NCBI RefSeq assembly: GCF_905163445.1
Contig: NC_053195.1
Span: 2,842,501 to 2,906,500, forward strand
Source of the DNA: Pararge aegeria
Lineage: Eukaryota; Arthropoda; Insecta; Lepidoptera; Nymphalidae
DNA: 64,000 bases
Direction of reading: 5' to 3'
The translations under genes were made by a program, and so were the position numbers. Below the pieces are notes generated by a model, which was not told where the DNA came from, ran no database searches, and worked only from the letters and a program-made list of their open reading frames with translations. How positions within the stretch are numbered: the first letter of the stretch is position 1; each line of letters starts with the position of its first letter. Of the stretch, positions 31,422-39,799 are shown one piece after another.

Positions 31422-31497
31422 AAAAATATTCATCAGGCATCTTAGTACCCATAACACGAAGCTTTCTTTCGGGCTAGATGGCGATGTCTGTATTGTA
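31422..31497 (+). mobile_element. SINE family A, right half (split copy)
   Basis: Completes the family A body: atattcatcaggcatcttag, ggctagatggcgatgtctg, tattgta. Confidence 0.7.
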
Positions 31498-31565
31498 AAA
31501 AAAATAGAATAACTTGTACTTGTATAAAAAAATATGGTTTTTTTTATTTAAATGTTGTAAATTTG

Positions 31566-31655
31566 AAATCTGAATGCCACTAATCTTGTCTGAATATAAC
31601 TTCCAGCGCCATATCTCGAATCCATTATTTCATTATCACAGCAGTTTGGAAACTC
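31566..31655 (-). repeat. Dispersed repeat N, copy 1
   Basis: On the plus strand: aatataacttccagcgccat, atctcgaatccatt, then tatcacagcagtttgg. The reverse complement recurs at 35548-35640 with only a few differences. The two copies are in opposite orientation about 4 kb apart. Confidence 0.7.
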
Positions 31656-31834
31656 GCAGAACGTTCAAATCGCACCGTCACGTTGAACCAAGGCCCTTAA
31701 CACAGTGTTAACGTACAAACAAATATTGGTAACCTTACGTGATTGAAACTATCCTATGAGTTATACCTAATATACCTCGCCCATGTCTCGTAATAGCTGA
31801 AGTTTTCTTTTTTATTCTTTAGAACACAAGCGGC

Positions 31835-32065
31835 AAAAGAATGTGGCATTTGGAAAGAGCCGTTGGAGAATCAGAGCAAATGATAGAACTAAGGCTATGG
31901 GAAGCACATAGCTTGGGGAACCGATGGATGTTTGACCAAGGTGCTGAAATAGTGACCTTGGCCTGTGCAGCACAGTGTTGGTCAACATCCTCGAAGTGGA
32001 CAGACGACATGAAACGAGTCGCTGGATACAAGTGGCACATAATCGTAGCGAGTGAGAATTCCTAA
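31835..32065 (+). mobile_element. RTE-type LINE C-terminal fragment
   Basis: The frame contains SSKWTDDMKRVAGYKW near its end. The motif xRWTDDIKRVAGxxW is the hallmark of RTE-type polyprotein C-termini, also present at 40498, 51065 and 53575. Upstream, GNRWMFD corresponds to the DxRWxxK block. Stop and frameshift changes show it is dead. Confidence 0.65.
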
Positions 32066-32249
32066 AAAAGACATATGTTTAGCTGAGTTCTTGACTGAGA
32101 TAGGTAGCACTGATGAATTTGCGTCGTTATTAATAAATAGAAAAAGTGATAAGAAACGTAGGGATATACTTATTACACAAGAAAAAATCTAATATCTTTA
32201 TTTCATCACAAAAATCAAATCAAAAATCAGCACAAAAATCCCGATATTC

Positions 32250-32515
32250 ACAGGCAAGCTGTTGGAACCTACCAGGATTAAAATCCTGAAGTACACAGAG
32301 AATCTGCTTTCTTTAATTCCGAACGATATTCCGTTTGAATTAAAACGATTACAGTTTCCCCTCAAAGTATGTTTTGAAAGAAAGAAAGAAGAAAACTGTT
32401 TCTCACATGGGCAGTTCGGGCATATTTTTCTATTAGCAGCAAGACATATTTTTAGTTAAAATTTACCAAATCTAAAATTGAACTTAACGTAAGCGAAGCC
32501 GCGGGAAAAAGCTAG
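32250..32515 (+). mobile_element. Autonomous Helitron remnant: helicase C-terminus and CTAG end
   Basis: The frame 32262-32459 reads LLSLIPNDIPFELKRLQFPL followed by about 9 residues and CFSHGQ. PIF1-like helicases of Helitrons end with IPLIPxDxPFxFKRxQFPI, then INKSQGQ, then VFSHGQLYVACSRV. Here the SQGQ segment is deleted and the SHGQ block is followed by degenerate sequence. About 50 bases after the stop, gaagccgcgggaaaaagCTAG (ending 32515) before T is a Helitron 3' end like that of the E copies. So helicase and terminus lie together in one remnant. Confidence 0.7.
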
Positions 32516-32516
32516 T

Positions 32517-32732
32517 TCATTATTAAGTCAACCTCTCCTCAGGATGCTCCGGTTTCGGAGCGAAACATGCGTAGAGGGTACATTGCCGAACCAAACAGAT
32601 CTTCATCTGTTTGGTGTGGAGTATACGGATTGAAGAAATTACAAATTACGGCAAATAGATTCTCCTGCTTTTCGTGGAGTATAGCAAATTAAGCTTTATT
32701 TTCATAATATATCATGGAATTCCGGAAACTAC
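32517..32732 (+). repeat. Fold-back repeat G, copy with local inverted gain
   Basis: Central module cggtttcggagcgaaacatg and right arm aggattgaag-like to ctcctgcttttcgtggag. Where sisters read gccgaagatctgttt, this copy reads gccgaaccaaacagatcttcatctgtttgg, forming a 10-bp stem (32589-32612). It starts right at the Helitron 3' terminus. Confidence 0.65.
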
Positions 32733-32845
32733 CTACTACTATCCATTATAGCAGATTGACGTATACGTTGCAATTTATAATAAGCGCAATGAACCTAATT
32801 AAACTTTTCTTTATTCAAAATCAGACTGTATGTTATAAGTAATAA

Positions 32846-33002
32846 CTAGCTGCCCCGCGCAACTTCGTCTGCACCAAATTATATTAATTTAATATCCTAG
32901 AAATTAATTGCAGCGCCGTCTACCAGGTCTACTTTTATTCCCAAACTCTATTCATCCATACATCCATCCTCACAAACTTCCGCATTTATAATATTAGTAA
33001 GA
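32846..33002 (-). mobile_element. Non-autonomous Helitron-type element, copy E5
   Basis: Begins CTAGctgccccgcgcaac after A and ends gcatttataatattagtaaGA before T. Reading on the minus strand gives a TC start and CTAG end. Subfamily as E4 (12081-12287). Confidence 0.65.
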
Positions 33003-33059
33003 TGATACGCATACATTCGATCGCCCCATATGCCTTGCGACTTGCTGTTATCTGTGAAG

Positions 33060-33418
33060 AGTTATGTCCTTTATCTCCGACAATAGTTATCAGATATTCC
33101 TTAAAATTAGGCAATACATGCTTGTAAGTATACACTTTTAAGTTAAAAAAAGAATTATTAAAATCGGTTCAAATTTATCGGAGCTATGAAGTAATATTGA
33201 TAAAAACTTTTATCCCATTTCCCGGAGGAAACTTATAGTTTATCGGGATTAAAAGTATCCTATATGTTGACCCGGAATATCAGCTACCACTATAAGAAAT
33301 TTTATATTATTTAGACAGACAGACAAAAATTTAATAAAAATCTGTTTTGGACTCAATTTTCTAAAAATATTTAATGTACAGAAATCTTCCAGTTACAGTT
33401 TTATTATAAGTATAGATA
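33060..33418 (-). mobile_element. Non-autonomous element, family W
   Basis: Holds aaaatcggttcaaatttatc, agctatgaagtaat, atcccatttcccggaggaaa and ends ttttattataagtatagata. The same end occurs at 25083-25126. These phrases belong to a widespread Lepidoptera non-autonomous element related in style to the E copies; its exact ends are unclear. Confidence 0.5.
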
Positions 33419-33984
33419 ATTACAAACTGAAATTATATAATATTTACAATAATTATAAGTTGTCTAACTGTTCACTTATTGGCACTTATATTATATCCAA
33501 AATGCTGGCACTATTGCCCCTTTGAATTAATGGACTTAGCCGTTGGGCTAAATAAGCGTCAGCTCTTGGGTCACCAGGAGGTATATGTAATTATAGTAGT
33601 TTCCTGGAAAGGGCCACTTTCCAGGAAAAAGGAAACTAATTATAGACTTTGATGGCGATGATGATTCTTTCACCACTTTTTACTTTATACAACTGAGGTC
33701 TTGGATCGACAGATTTACGCTACACCATAACCTCGCGTGCAGGTATGTGACCATGCAGTCAAAGATGGAGCGTGCTAAGCTGGAACTTGGAAGAGTTATG
33801 GCAACCATTCGGACCCTTACCTACTCTACATTACAACCTTAATTGGACTCTTTACGGCATTGTACCGGAACAATAAATCGCTCGGTGCTAGCCACGCCAA
33901 TTAAGAAGAGATAATTTTCTAATTGCCAATCAGGTTCAAGACCTTTTGATTATGATTGTGGCGAAACTACGAGTCATCATTCAT
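33419..33984. other. Mostly unrecognised; possible diverged SINE C
   Basis: A small inverted repeat tttcctggaaag / ctttccaggaaa lies at 33600-33628. At 33750-33930 a diverged reversed family C copy may be present (gcagtcaaagatggagcg, taccggaacaataaatcg). Otherwise nothing. Confidence 0.4.
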
Positions 33985-34370
33985 CATTTTTATATCATTT
34001 TATATATATATAAAAGAGAGAAAGTGTGTGGGTATGTTCCGCATAGGCACCGAAACGGCTGGACCGGTTTCAATGAAACTTTCAGGGAATTTCCGGTTTG
34101 ACCTGGCGAGTAACCCTGTAAAGTTTGGTGACGATCGGAGCACTCCTATTTTTGAACTGTCAAACTGTTAAATACAGCTTATATTTACTATGATGATATT
34201 CTATTGTTGGGTGTACATGGGTGTAGATAATGATCTTCACCCCCTCGAGAAGAGAATAGAAGAGAATGAATACGGAGAGAAATAAATGATTTAATTTATT
34301 AGAAGACTTAATGATGTAAGTTCATTGTTTAAATAAAATAAAGCAAAATCTAGCCCGGCGAAGCCGGCTG
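33985..34370 (+). mobile_element. Non-autonomous element, Helitron-like body
   Basis: The phrases aaaacgg-like ccgaaacggctggaccggtt, tcaatgaaactttcaggg and atctagcccggcgaagccgg resemble a widespread Lepidoptera repeat. Neither end is clear, and no coding frame exists. Confidence 0.4.
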
Positions 34371-34526
34371 GGTACGCTTGTTCTTTATAAAAGCAGGTAG
34401 TATTTAAACTAGATGCTATGAATTTATATTAGAGGTTTAAGCGTGCCTTCAGCCTTTCGGGAACGAGTTCGAGAAAAAATGTTAAAAGTGTTTTTGCCTT
34501 TTAATTTTCTTACTGACTTATAAGAA

Positions 34527-34640
34527 GATATTTTTTTGATAGCGACCAATGATGGACCAAGCCACCTGATGGTAAGTGGGAAACCATCGCCTATAAACAG
34601 AGCAACACTTCGCATGAACGGAACACATTCTGATACATTT
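34527..34640 (+). repeat. Dispersed repeat H, left part, split by SINE A
   Basis: Holds ggtaagtgggaaaccatcgc, ataaacagagcaacacttcg and ggaacacattctg. The sequence resumes after the SINE at about 34905 (attctgcaaagtcc, aaaggcgtaggtgtt). Confidence 0.6.
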
Positions 34641-34898
34641 GACGTCTGATTGGCGCAGTTTGCAGCGACCCTGCTTTCTGAGCCCAAGGCCGTGAGTTCG
34701 ATTCCCGCTACTGGAAAATGTTTGTGCGATGAGCATGAATGTTTTTCAGTGTCTGGGTGTTTATATGTATTTCCTAAGTATTTATGTATATAATTCATAA
34801 AAATATTCATCAGGCATCTTAGTACCCATAACACAAGCTGAGCTTACTTTGGGACTAGATGGCGATGTGTGTATTGTCGTAGTATATTTATATTTATT
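34641..34898 (+). mobile_element. SINE family A, copy 4, inserted in repeat H
   Basis: Near full length: head tctgattggcgcagtttgc, B box gagttcgattcccgc, body as family A, tail tatttatattt. A short repeat attctg flanks it (34627-34632, 34905-34910), compatible with a target-site duplication. Confidence 0.8.
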
Positions 34899-35054
34899 CT
34901 GCAAAGTCCATCCTGTCCATCATCCAAAGGCGTAGGTGTTACAAAGAAGATAGATTGACAAAGGCGTTATTTTGCAGGACGTGTTCTTTGCATGCCCTGC
35001 GGAAAGGTTTTTCACTTATTGAATGCTTCGTCTGTCAATTACCTCTATAAAAAA
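34899..35054 (+). repeat. Dispersed repeat H, right part
   Basis: Continues repeat H with tccatcctgtccatcatcc, gtaggtgttacaaag and gcaggacgtgttctttgcat. It ends just before the stop of the candidate minus-strand reading frame. Confidence 0.5.
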
Positions 35055-35366
35055 TCATAAACTGTTGCATTTTGATACATTTGTATTCCATTCAATACGC
35101 AGCTGAATGATGTCGTTAGTTGGTTCATGAAACCAAATCGAGATGAAGAAACCTATCAGCATATATTCTAGGGTCATTACGTGCCTGGAATCGCTATCAT
35201 TGTTCCTACCTTCCTGCGATTGAGATGACGCAATGACTACAATGTGTAATAACGCGTTTTCGTTTAGGGCTGCGATGTTTTTTATTTCATTTATAACGGC
35301 TTGTTCTTCTTGAATGTCCAAAGACACTTTGATCAGTAAAATTAAAATAATAACAGTACAATTCAT
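35055..35366 (-). CDS. Candidate gene start: signal-peptide-bearing open frame
   Basis: From the ATG at 35366 the minus strand encodes MNCTVIILILLIKVSLDIQ, a textbook secretory signal or anchor, followed by acidic-polar EEQAVINEIKNIAALNEN and a hydrophobic HIVVIASS stretch. The frame stays open to 35055 (104 codons). A good splice donor (gaag/gtaggaac) at 35209-35210 would give a first exon of about 52 codons. A second ATG upstream (35402) lies before the expected start site. A TATA box sits about 52-59 bases upstream. No family is recognised. It may be a secreted or receptor protein whose later exons lie elsewhere, or a chance frame. Confidence 0.35.
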   Translation of the reverse strand: MNCTVIILILLIKVSLDIQEEQAVINEIKNIAALNENALLHIVVIASSQSQEGRNNDSDSRHVMTLEYMLIGFFISIWFHEPTNDIIQLRIEWNTNVSKCNSL

Positions 35367-35393
35367 GCACACGTTGAATGGTGCCAAGAATGC

Positions 35394-35425
35394 TGGCTGC
35401 ATTTCCGAGGCTGACCCTTTTTATA
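35394..35425 (-). promoter_or_regulatory. Candidate TATA core promoter (minus strand)
   Basis: On the minus strand TATAAAAAGGG begins at 35425. An A in a ccAgca context lies 31 bases downstream (35394), a weak initiator at ideal spacing. The first ATG after it opens the signal-peptide frame (35366), leaving a 5' UTR of about 28 bases. A SINE B fragment begins immediately upstream (35427), so upstream control sequence may be SINE-derived. Confidence 0.4.
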
Positions 35426-35426
35426 C

Positions 35427-35547
35427 GATCAACCGATCATCGGCACACTACAAGGCACGGGTCTCCTCCCACGATGAGAAGGGGTTAAAGCCGTAGTCCA
35501 CCAAAGGCAAAGTCTGAAAAAGGGCGGATTGGACTTCGCACACCTTC
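35427..35547 (-). mobile_element. SINE family B, tail-side fragment
   Basis: Holds actacaaggcacgggtctcc, gatgagaaggggttaaagcc and gtagtccacca in reversed family B order. It is directly followed by repeat N. Confidence 0.6.
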
Positions 35548-35640
35548 CAAACTGCTGTGATAATAAATTAAATGATTCGAGATATGGCGCTGGAAGTTAT
35601 TATATAAGTCGTCATATATTTAGACAAGATATTGGCATTC
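35548..35640 (+). repeat. Dispersed repeat N, copy 2
   Basis: The phrases aactgctgtgataataaatt, gattcgagatatggcgctgg and aagttattatat match the reverse of 31566-31655. Because it sits between two SINE B fragments, both may derive from a larger composite repeat. Confidence 0.65.
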
Positions 35641-35657
35641 TTAGATAGATCGAATAA

Positions 35658-35870
35658 TTAGGGCCGTCCACCAGGCTGGTCCTGATCGGATTGGCGGACT
35701 CCACACCTTTGAGAACATTATGTAGGACTCTCAGGCATGCAGGTTCCCCACGATGTTTTTCTTCACCGCTAAAGCAAGCTATATTTAGAAAAGTTAGAGG
35801 TGCGTGCTGGGATTTGAACTCGGCACCACGAAAGTCAAGTCGAGCTCCTACCCACGGGGCTATCTATGAT
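35658..35870 (-). mobile_element. SINE family B, copy
   Basis: Reversed family B: gggccgtccaccaggctgg, cctttgagaacattatgtag, ttcttcaccgctaaagc, ggtgcgtgctgggatttgaa and head acccacggggctatc. Confidence 0.7.
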
Positions 35871-36070
35871 CGCTTCATTTACATCCAGAAATTTAGTGTG
35901 TTTATTTGTTTAACTGGCTCAACCAGAGCATTTAAAATTGACAAAATAGCATCGTGCTTAAACCATCGGGTGGGACCGTTAGGGGAACGGGAAACAGTTT
36001 ATTATTACTTATTTAGTCAAATTCTTTGGTTAGTACACTAAACTTTAATCCACAAAATAAATGAAAAGAA

Positions 36071-36400
36071 ATGAATTTTAAATTTGGAATTTTTCATCAG
36101 CAAAACAGGTTTAAAACAATAAATAAGAATGGGTTTGTTAGCAGCCCTGCTAGACAGGAAGGCGCATCATTTAAAAATGGCGCTAGCGTCTGGCCTGCGT
36201 CTGCGCAGCTCATATTCGATGCACATCCCGACTGCCGCCTTTCCGCCGCATGTCAACAAACTACTCCTGCCCGCTGGTGGAATGCGGAGTGCAACGTCCT
36301 CCCGCGGCTGCTCCTACGGGGTAATTGTTCTTGTCGGGAACCCTTTTAAAGCGGCAAGCTTATTGTTTGAGACAACAACTCGAGGTATTCCTTAGTGAAC
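36071..36400 (+). other. GC-rich island, open in two frames
   Basis: The segment around 36180-36360 is markedly GC-richer than its surroundings, with cg dinucleotides (ctgcgtctgcgcagctc, cctcccgcggctgctcc). Overlapping frames of 92 and 88 codons cross it. Neither translation shows a recognised domain. It may be an old transposon 5' region, a CpG-rich regulatory segment, or a degenerate exon. Confidence 0.3.
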
Positions 36401-36589
36401 ACTCGAAGCGGTCACCGTAGAAGTTGATAACTCATAAAGATAAGAAAATTTGTATGTACGAATCAAAAGTGTCTTCTATAAATCTATTTGAATGCAGAGA
36501 TATATTTGACGTTTACTACTTTTTTACTTACTTTTTCTTAGATTGTGCACTCTGCCATAAAACAACTTACCTTGCTGCGTCAGTCTAGT

Positions 36590-36880
36590 TAGGTTTTTTT
36601 TTATAGTTATAATTTGCGGACCAAGCAGATTGCCTACGTGATGGTAAGTGGAAAACAATCAAACATTCACAGGGTACCCCGGGAGCACGTCCTGCAACAT
36701 GCCGCCTTCCATAAATTTGAGGCGTAGGTTCCTAGCCTCGTGTGCCTGTAATTACAGCGGCAACTACGCCCTTCAGACCGGAACACAGCATTGCAACTAT
36801 ATAGCTTTTTATGGCAGAGCTCGTCCGGGGAAGTAGGTACTACCGCCATTCTTATTTCTGCCGCTGCCGCGGGAGAACAG
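36590..36880 (+). repeat. Dispersed repeat H, long copy
   Basis: Begins with the family H end (gatggtaagtggaaaac), continues gcacgtcctgcaacatgcc, ttgaggcgtaggttcctagc, acagcggcaactacgccctt, cagaccggaacacagcattg and gcagagctcgtccggggaag. It is the counter-orientation to 22700. The palindrome at 36871 begins within its end. Confidence 0.65.
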
Positions 36881-36947
36881 GCCAATTTAAAATTTAGTAG
36901 TAGTAGTACCTATAGTACTACTAAATTTTAAATTGGTCTGTTCTCCC
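36871..36947. repeat. Inverted repeat, 32-bp arms, 13-base centre
   Basis: The left arm 36871-36902 (gggagaacaggccaattta start) and right arm 36916-36947 are inverted copies with one mismatch (g versus a). The arms contain the edge of repeat H plus AT-rich sequence. Confidence 0.9.
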
Positions 36948-37011
36948 AGGTATACCCGATCTTCAAAGCCGTAAGAATTCCTGGACTTATGATGATAAAT
37001 CACATTACCAT

Positions 37012-37135
37012 ATCCTTTTATATGAGTTATAAAAAACGTAAGGATAGGTCCTTAAGTTTTTTATCTCGTACTGGAGATTTTCTTAATTTCATATCATCTG
37101 CATACCCTCTATGCACGTCACTTACCATATCTCTC
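37012..37135. repeat. Fold-back repeat R, copy 1
   Basis: The left arm gagttataaaaaacgtaagg is the inverse of ccttaagttttttatctcg. The outer right end reads catatcatctgcataccctc then atgcacgtcac. Copy 2 (38338-38524) shows the same arrangement more fully. Confidence 0.6.
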
Positions 37136-37355
37136 GAAGCATTTTTTTCTGCATTGTAAGAAAAATATTATAGGTTAGGTCACTTTGCTTATGGCGGCCT
37201 TGTTTCTTCAATATGGCTGTCAATGGCATCCTAATATTGACTGTTTGATACCTAGTCATTAGAACCCTAAGTACGTGATTGCACAAACGTCGATGGAGTT
37301 CGAAATGTGACGCAATAATAGTGCCAATTCTTTTCTGTTCAAATTACTAAAATAA

Positions 37356-37692
37356 ATTTACAAGCCGGAAAATAGACCTTATATCCCTTATTACGTTTTA
37401 AAGTACAGCAGTTTTTTAGGCTTGTCAATTTTATTTGGTTTAAAGACTTATGAATAACAGAATTGCCTTCAAAATGGATTTTATACGCCTTGTTTTTAGC
37501 TCGGGTTCGTTATTATGTACTCTGTTTATGTACTTCGTTATTAGTGTAGTTTCTGTGGCCTACCAAAACATTGAATTAATGAATACATTTTGGTTATATA
37601 CCTACTACGCAATATTAGGTGCAGAAATCATAAAGACAAACATAGCAAGGTTATACTTTTTTAACATAGTTACAATCGCTACAAAACGTTGA
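37356..37692 (+). pseudogene. Frameshifted multi-pass membrane protein exon, possibly gustatory-receptor-like
   Basis: Frame one (37356-37457) reads IYKPENRPYIPYYVLKYSS then FLGLSILFGLKTYE and stop. Frame two, overlapping from 37450, reads NRIAFKMDFIRLVFSSGSLL, then a hydrophobic segment CTLFMYFVISVVSVAY, then FWLYTYYAILG and KTNIARLYFFN. An N-terminal LKYxxxLG-FGLKTY segment followed by a membrane span recalls insect gustatory receptor N-termini. One frameshift near 37455 breaks it, and SINE-like repeat M starts just after its end. The family call is a guess; the two-frame continuity is what the sequence shows. Confidence 0.35.
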
Positions 37693-37705
37693 AGACACAG
37701 TTACA

Positions 37706-37978
37706 GTAAAGTGATAAAAGACTAAGACACCGGGAGGTATCTTTGCATCGTTCGAGTCCATGTTGGACTGAAGTGCATCGATAATGCAATCGTATTTATA
37801 TCAAAATACCCACCAACTCAATGTCATGAACATAGGTTGTTAATCAAACATTATTTTAATTGTTGTATGAAAACTATCTATTATCTATTTAAGCAAATAT
37901 CTGGCAAATATGAATTTATAGTTATCAAAAGTTTAATTATTTACCCACTTTTTAAATTTACTGTAACAAAAGAATTGT
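37706..37978 (+). mobile_element. tRNA-related repeat M, copy 2
   Basis: Head actaagacaccgggaggtat with B box gttcgagtcc (gcatcgttcgagtccatg); body acccaccaactcaatgtcat, tggcaaatatgaa and aattatttacccacttt. Full-length relative to copy 1. Confidence 0.65.
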
Positions 37979-38337
37979 AATGTGAACTTCTAGAATAAAA
38001 ATTAATAAATAGCAACGAACACTCAATAATGTTACGATACTCGATACAATCGACGTGGTATCCCGCGCTAAGGGCTAAGTCCTAATACAAACACGATGGT
38101 TTACTGAACACTTGTACCAACTGTAGTACCAGGTAAGTAAATCATTACTTCTTTTGTTATTTCAACGTTTTTACAGCAACCTTGAATTTTTATGTAAACT
38201 GTTTTAAATTTAATTTAACTAAAATACTAAGACTTCATGAAGAGGTAGTTAGTTATACATTATGTCATCATCTTCGTCGTCATCAGAAGCCTATAACAGA
38301 CGTAAGGCCTCTCCCAACGAAAAAGTTTGCCCAAGCA
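37979..38337. other. No recognisable gene or repeat
   Basis: Nothing clear. The phrase acgtaaggcctctcccaacg near 38300 may be a repeat scrap. Confidence 0.45.
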
Positions 38338-38524
38338 GTGTAAGCACAGGGTATGTAGATGATATAAAATAAGAAATCTCCAGTACGAGTTACAAATACT
38401 TAAGGTTAGGCTTTTTATAACTCTTACAATGCCTATCCTTAAGTTTTTTATAACTCGCTTTTGAGTTTTCTTCATTTTATATCATCTGCATACCCTATGC
38501 AAACCCTCTATGCACGCCACTGTT
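38338..38524. repeat. Fold-back repeat R, copy 2
   Basis: The left arm (38345 on: agggtatgtagatgatata, then gagttacaaatacttaagg) is an inverted, imperfect copy of the right arm (ccttaagttttttataactc, then tatcatctgcataccctatg), about 68 bp each. This is the structure of a fold-back or long-TIR MITE. Flank ctctatgcacgccac is shared with copy 1. Confidence 0.7.
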
Positions 38525-38867
38525 GGTATGATAACCCGATAATTTCCCAAAGAAGTCGCGGATTTCCCCTACGTTAAAGGGTCTTATAGTGTATTAAATT
38601 ATGTATCTCCATTCATAATCTTAACGAAGGCGCGGTCACGGTGTATTAATACAGCGCTGATTGCTATTGCTGGGTGGCTTTACAGACTCTTTCGTGGCTC
38701 GTTGACTTTTAGAGCTGGCGCCGACGCGCCCGGTAAGGTTACCCCGTATGGAATACACAATTACATAATAAAAAGTGCTTTTGAAGCATTGATATACCTA
38801 TTCTAAGGACAGGCATAAGAAACTGTTGATTTTATAAGCGCGTAAGTGTGTCTGGTATTGGATATTG

Positions 38868-39120
38868 GATTGAGCATTACTTTGCGGAAATCCATAACAA
38901 TTATTAATTGTAAAGTCAACATCTCCTGAAGATGCTCCGGTTTCGGAGCGAAACGTGCGTAGAGGGTACATTGCCGAAGATCTGTTTTGTGTGGAGTGAA
39001 GGATTGAAGAAATTATAATTTACGCCATACAGATTCTCCTGCTGTTCGCGGAGTATAGCAAATTAAGCTTAATATTCATAATATATTTGCAAATTAAGCT
39101 TAATTTTCATAATATGTTTG
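38868..39120 (+). repeat. Fold-back repeat G, copy with left terminus
   Basis: The left edge ttactttgcggaaatccat is the inverse of the right edge at 2545-2563 in copy 1, supporting terminal inverted repeats. Central module and right arm are complete. The segment gcaaattaagcttaat is tandemly repeated at 39056-39106. Confidence 0.7.
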
Positions 39121-39626
39121 TTCGTTATTTCGTTTATTTATTACCTGTTCTCGGTTTAACCGGTACACCAATCTTTATTTAAAGCTATAGAGATATCTAA
39201 CATTCTCGAGACCGCCATAAAATAATTTTTGTACCGAGTTCCCGCGGATCTTTGAAGCGGTGAGTGAGTGAGTCAGTGAGTGCTTGAGTCTGTGATGTAG
39301 TGCGGCATTTCGTTTTCTATAAGTTTTTTAATGAAACCCATAATAAACTCATGCGTAACCCATAATCTGTTACACAACACGCGAACCAGAAAAAGTTTTA
39401 TGAGTACACAAACATACATAAAACCTGATAACATTGCAATTAGACATTATAATTTATGTTGATATAATGATGTTAGTTTTTAGTTATAATCAATCTTTAG
39501 AAGGGACATAAACAATTAAAATTGAATTTGATTGATATTTATTGAATTCTACGCCATTTCAAAGCATTATTTCTAAGACCGCTCATTAGTTAATGTGCTT
39601 TGAATATTTTTTATTTTCTTTTATAT
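39121..39626. other. No recognisable repeat; upstream of exon candidate
   Basis: AT-rich. A short gtgagtgagtgagtcagtgag-like run is at 39260-39280. The last 20 bases are pyrimidine-rich and end in AG, forming a plausible splice acceptor. Confidence 0.45.
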
Positions 39627-39628
39627 AG

Positions 39629-39791
39629 TAATAATTGAAGGATGTCCCTAGGCCATAAACAGATGGAAACAGGAAAACCTACGCTTATAAAAGCAACGTG
39701 CCGCACTGTTTTGCCCTCGACCTGTGTGTTTATCTTTGGCTTGTGTTGTACGAGTATATCAATGTTTTTAGTGCTTTTTATGTATTCGTTA
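39629..39791 (+). CDS. Candidate exon: N-terminus of a signal-anchored protein
   Basis: A pyrimidine tract and acceptor AG (39627-39628) precede a 13-base leader and an ATG at 39642. The 50 codons to a donor gtaagc (39792) read MSLGHKQMETGKPTLIKATC, then a membrane span from about residue 27 to 49 (CVFIFGLCCTSISMFLVLFM). A cytosolic basic N-terminus followed by one span is type II topology, common in Golgi enzymes and ectoenzymes. Phase is 0 at the donor. Read through, the frame stays open to 39905. No family recognised and no neighbouring exon found in this window. Confidence 0.35.
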
Positions 39792-39799
39792 GTAAGCGA

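Noticed and set aside
34424..34834. 136-codon minus-strand frame
   Set aside because: Reads through repeat H and the antisense of a SINE A copy.
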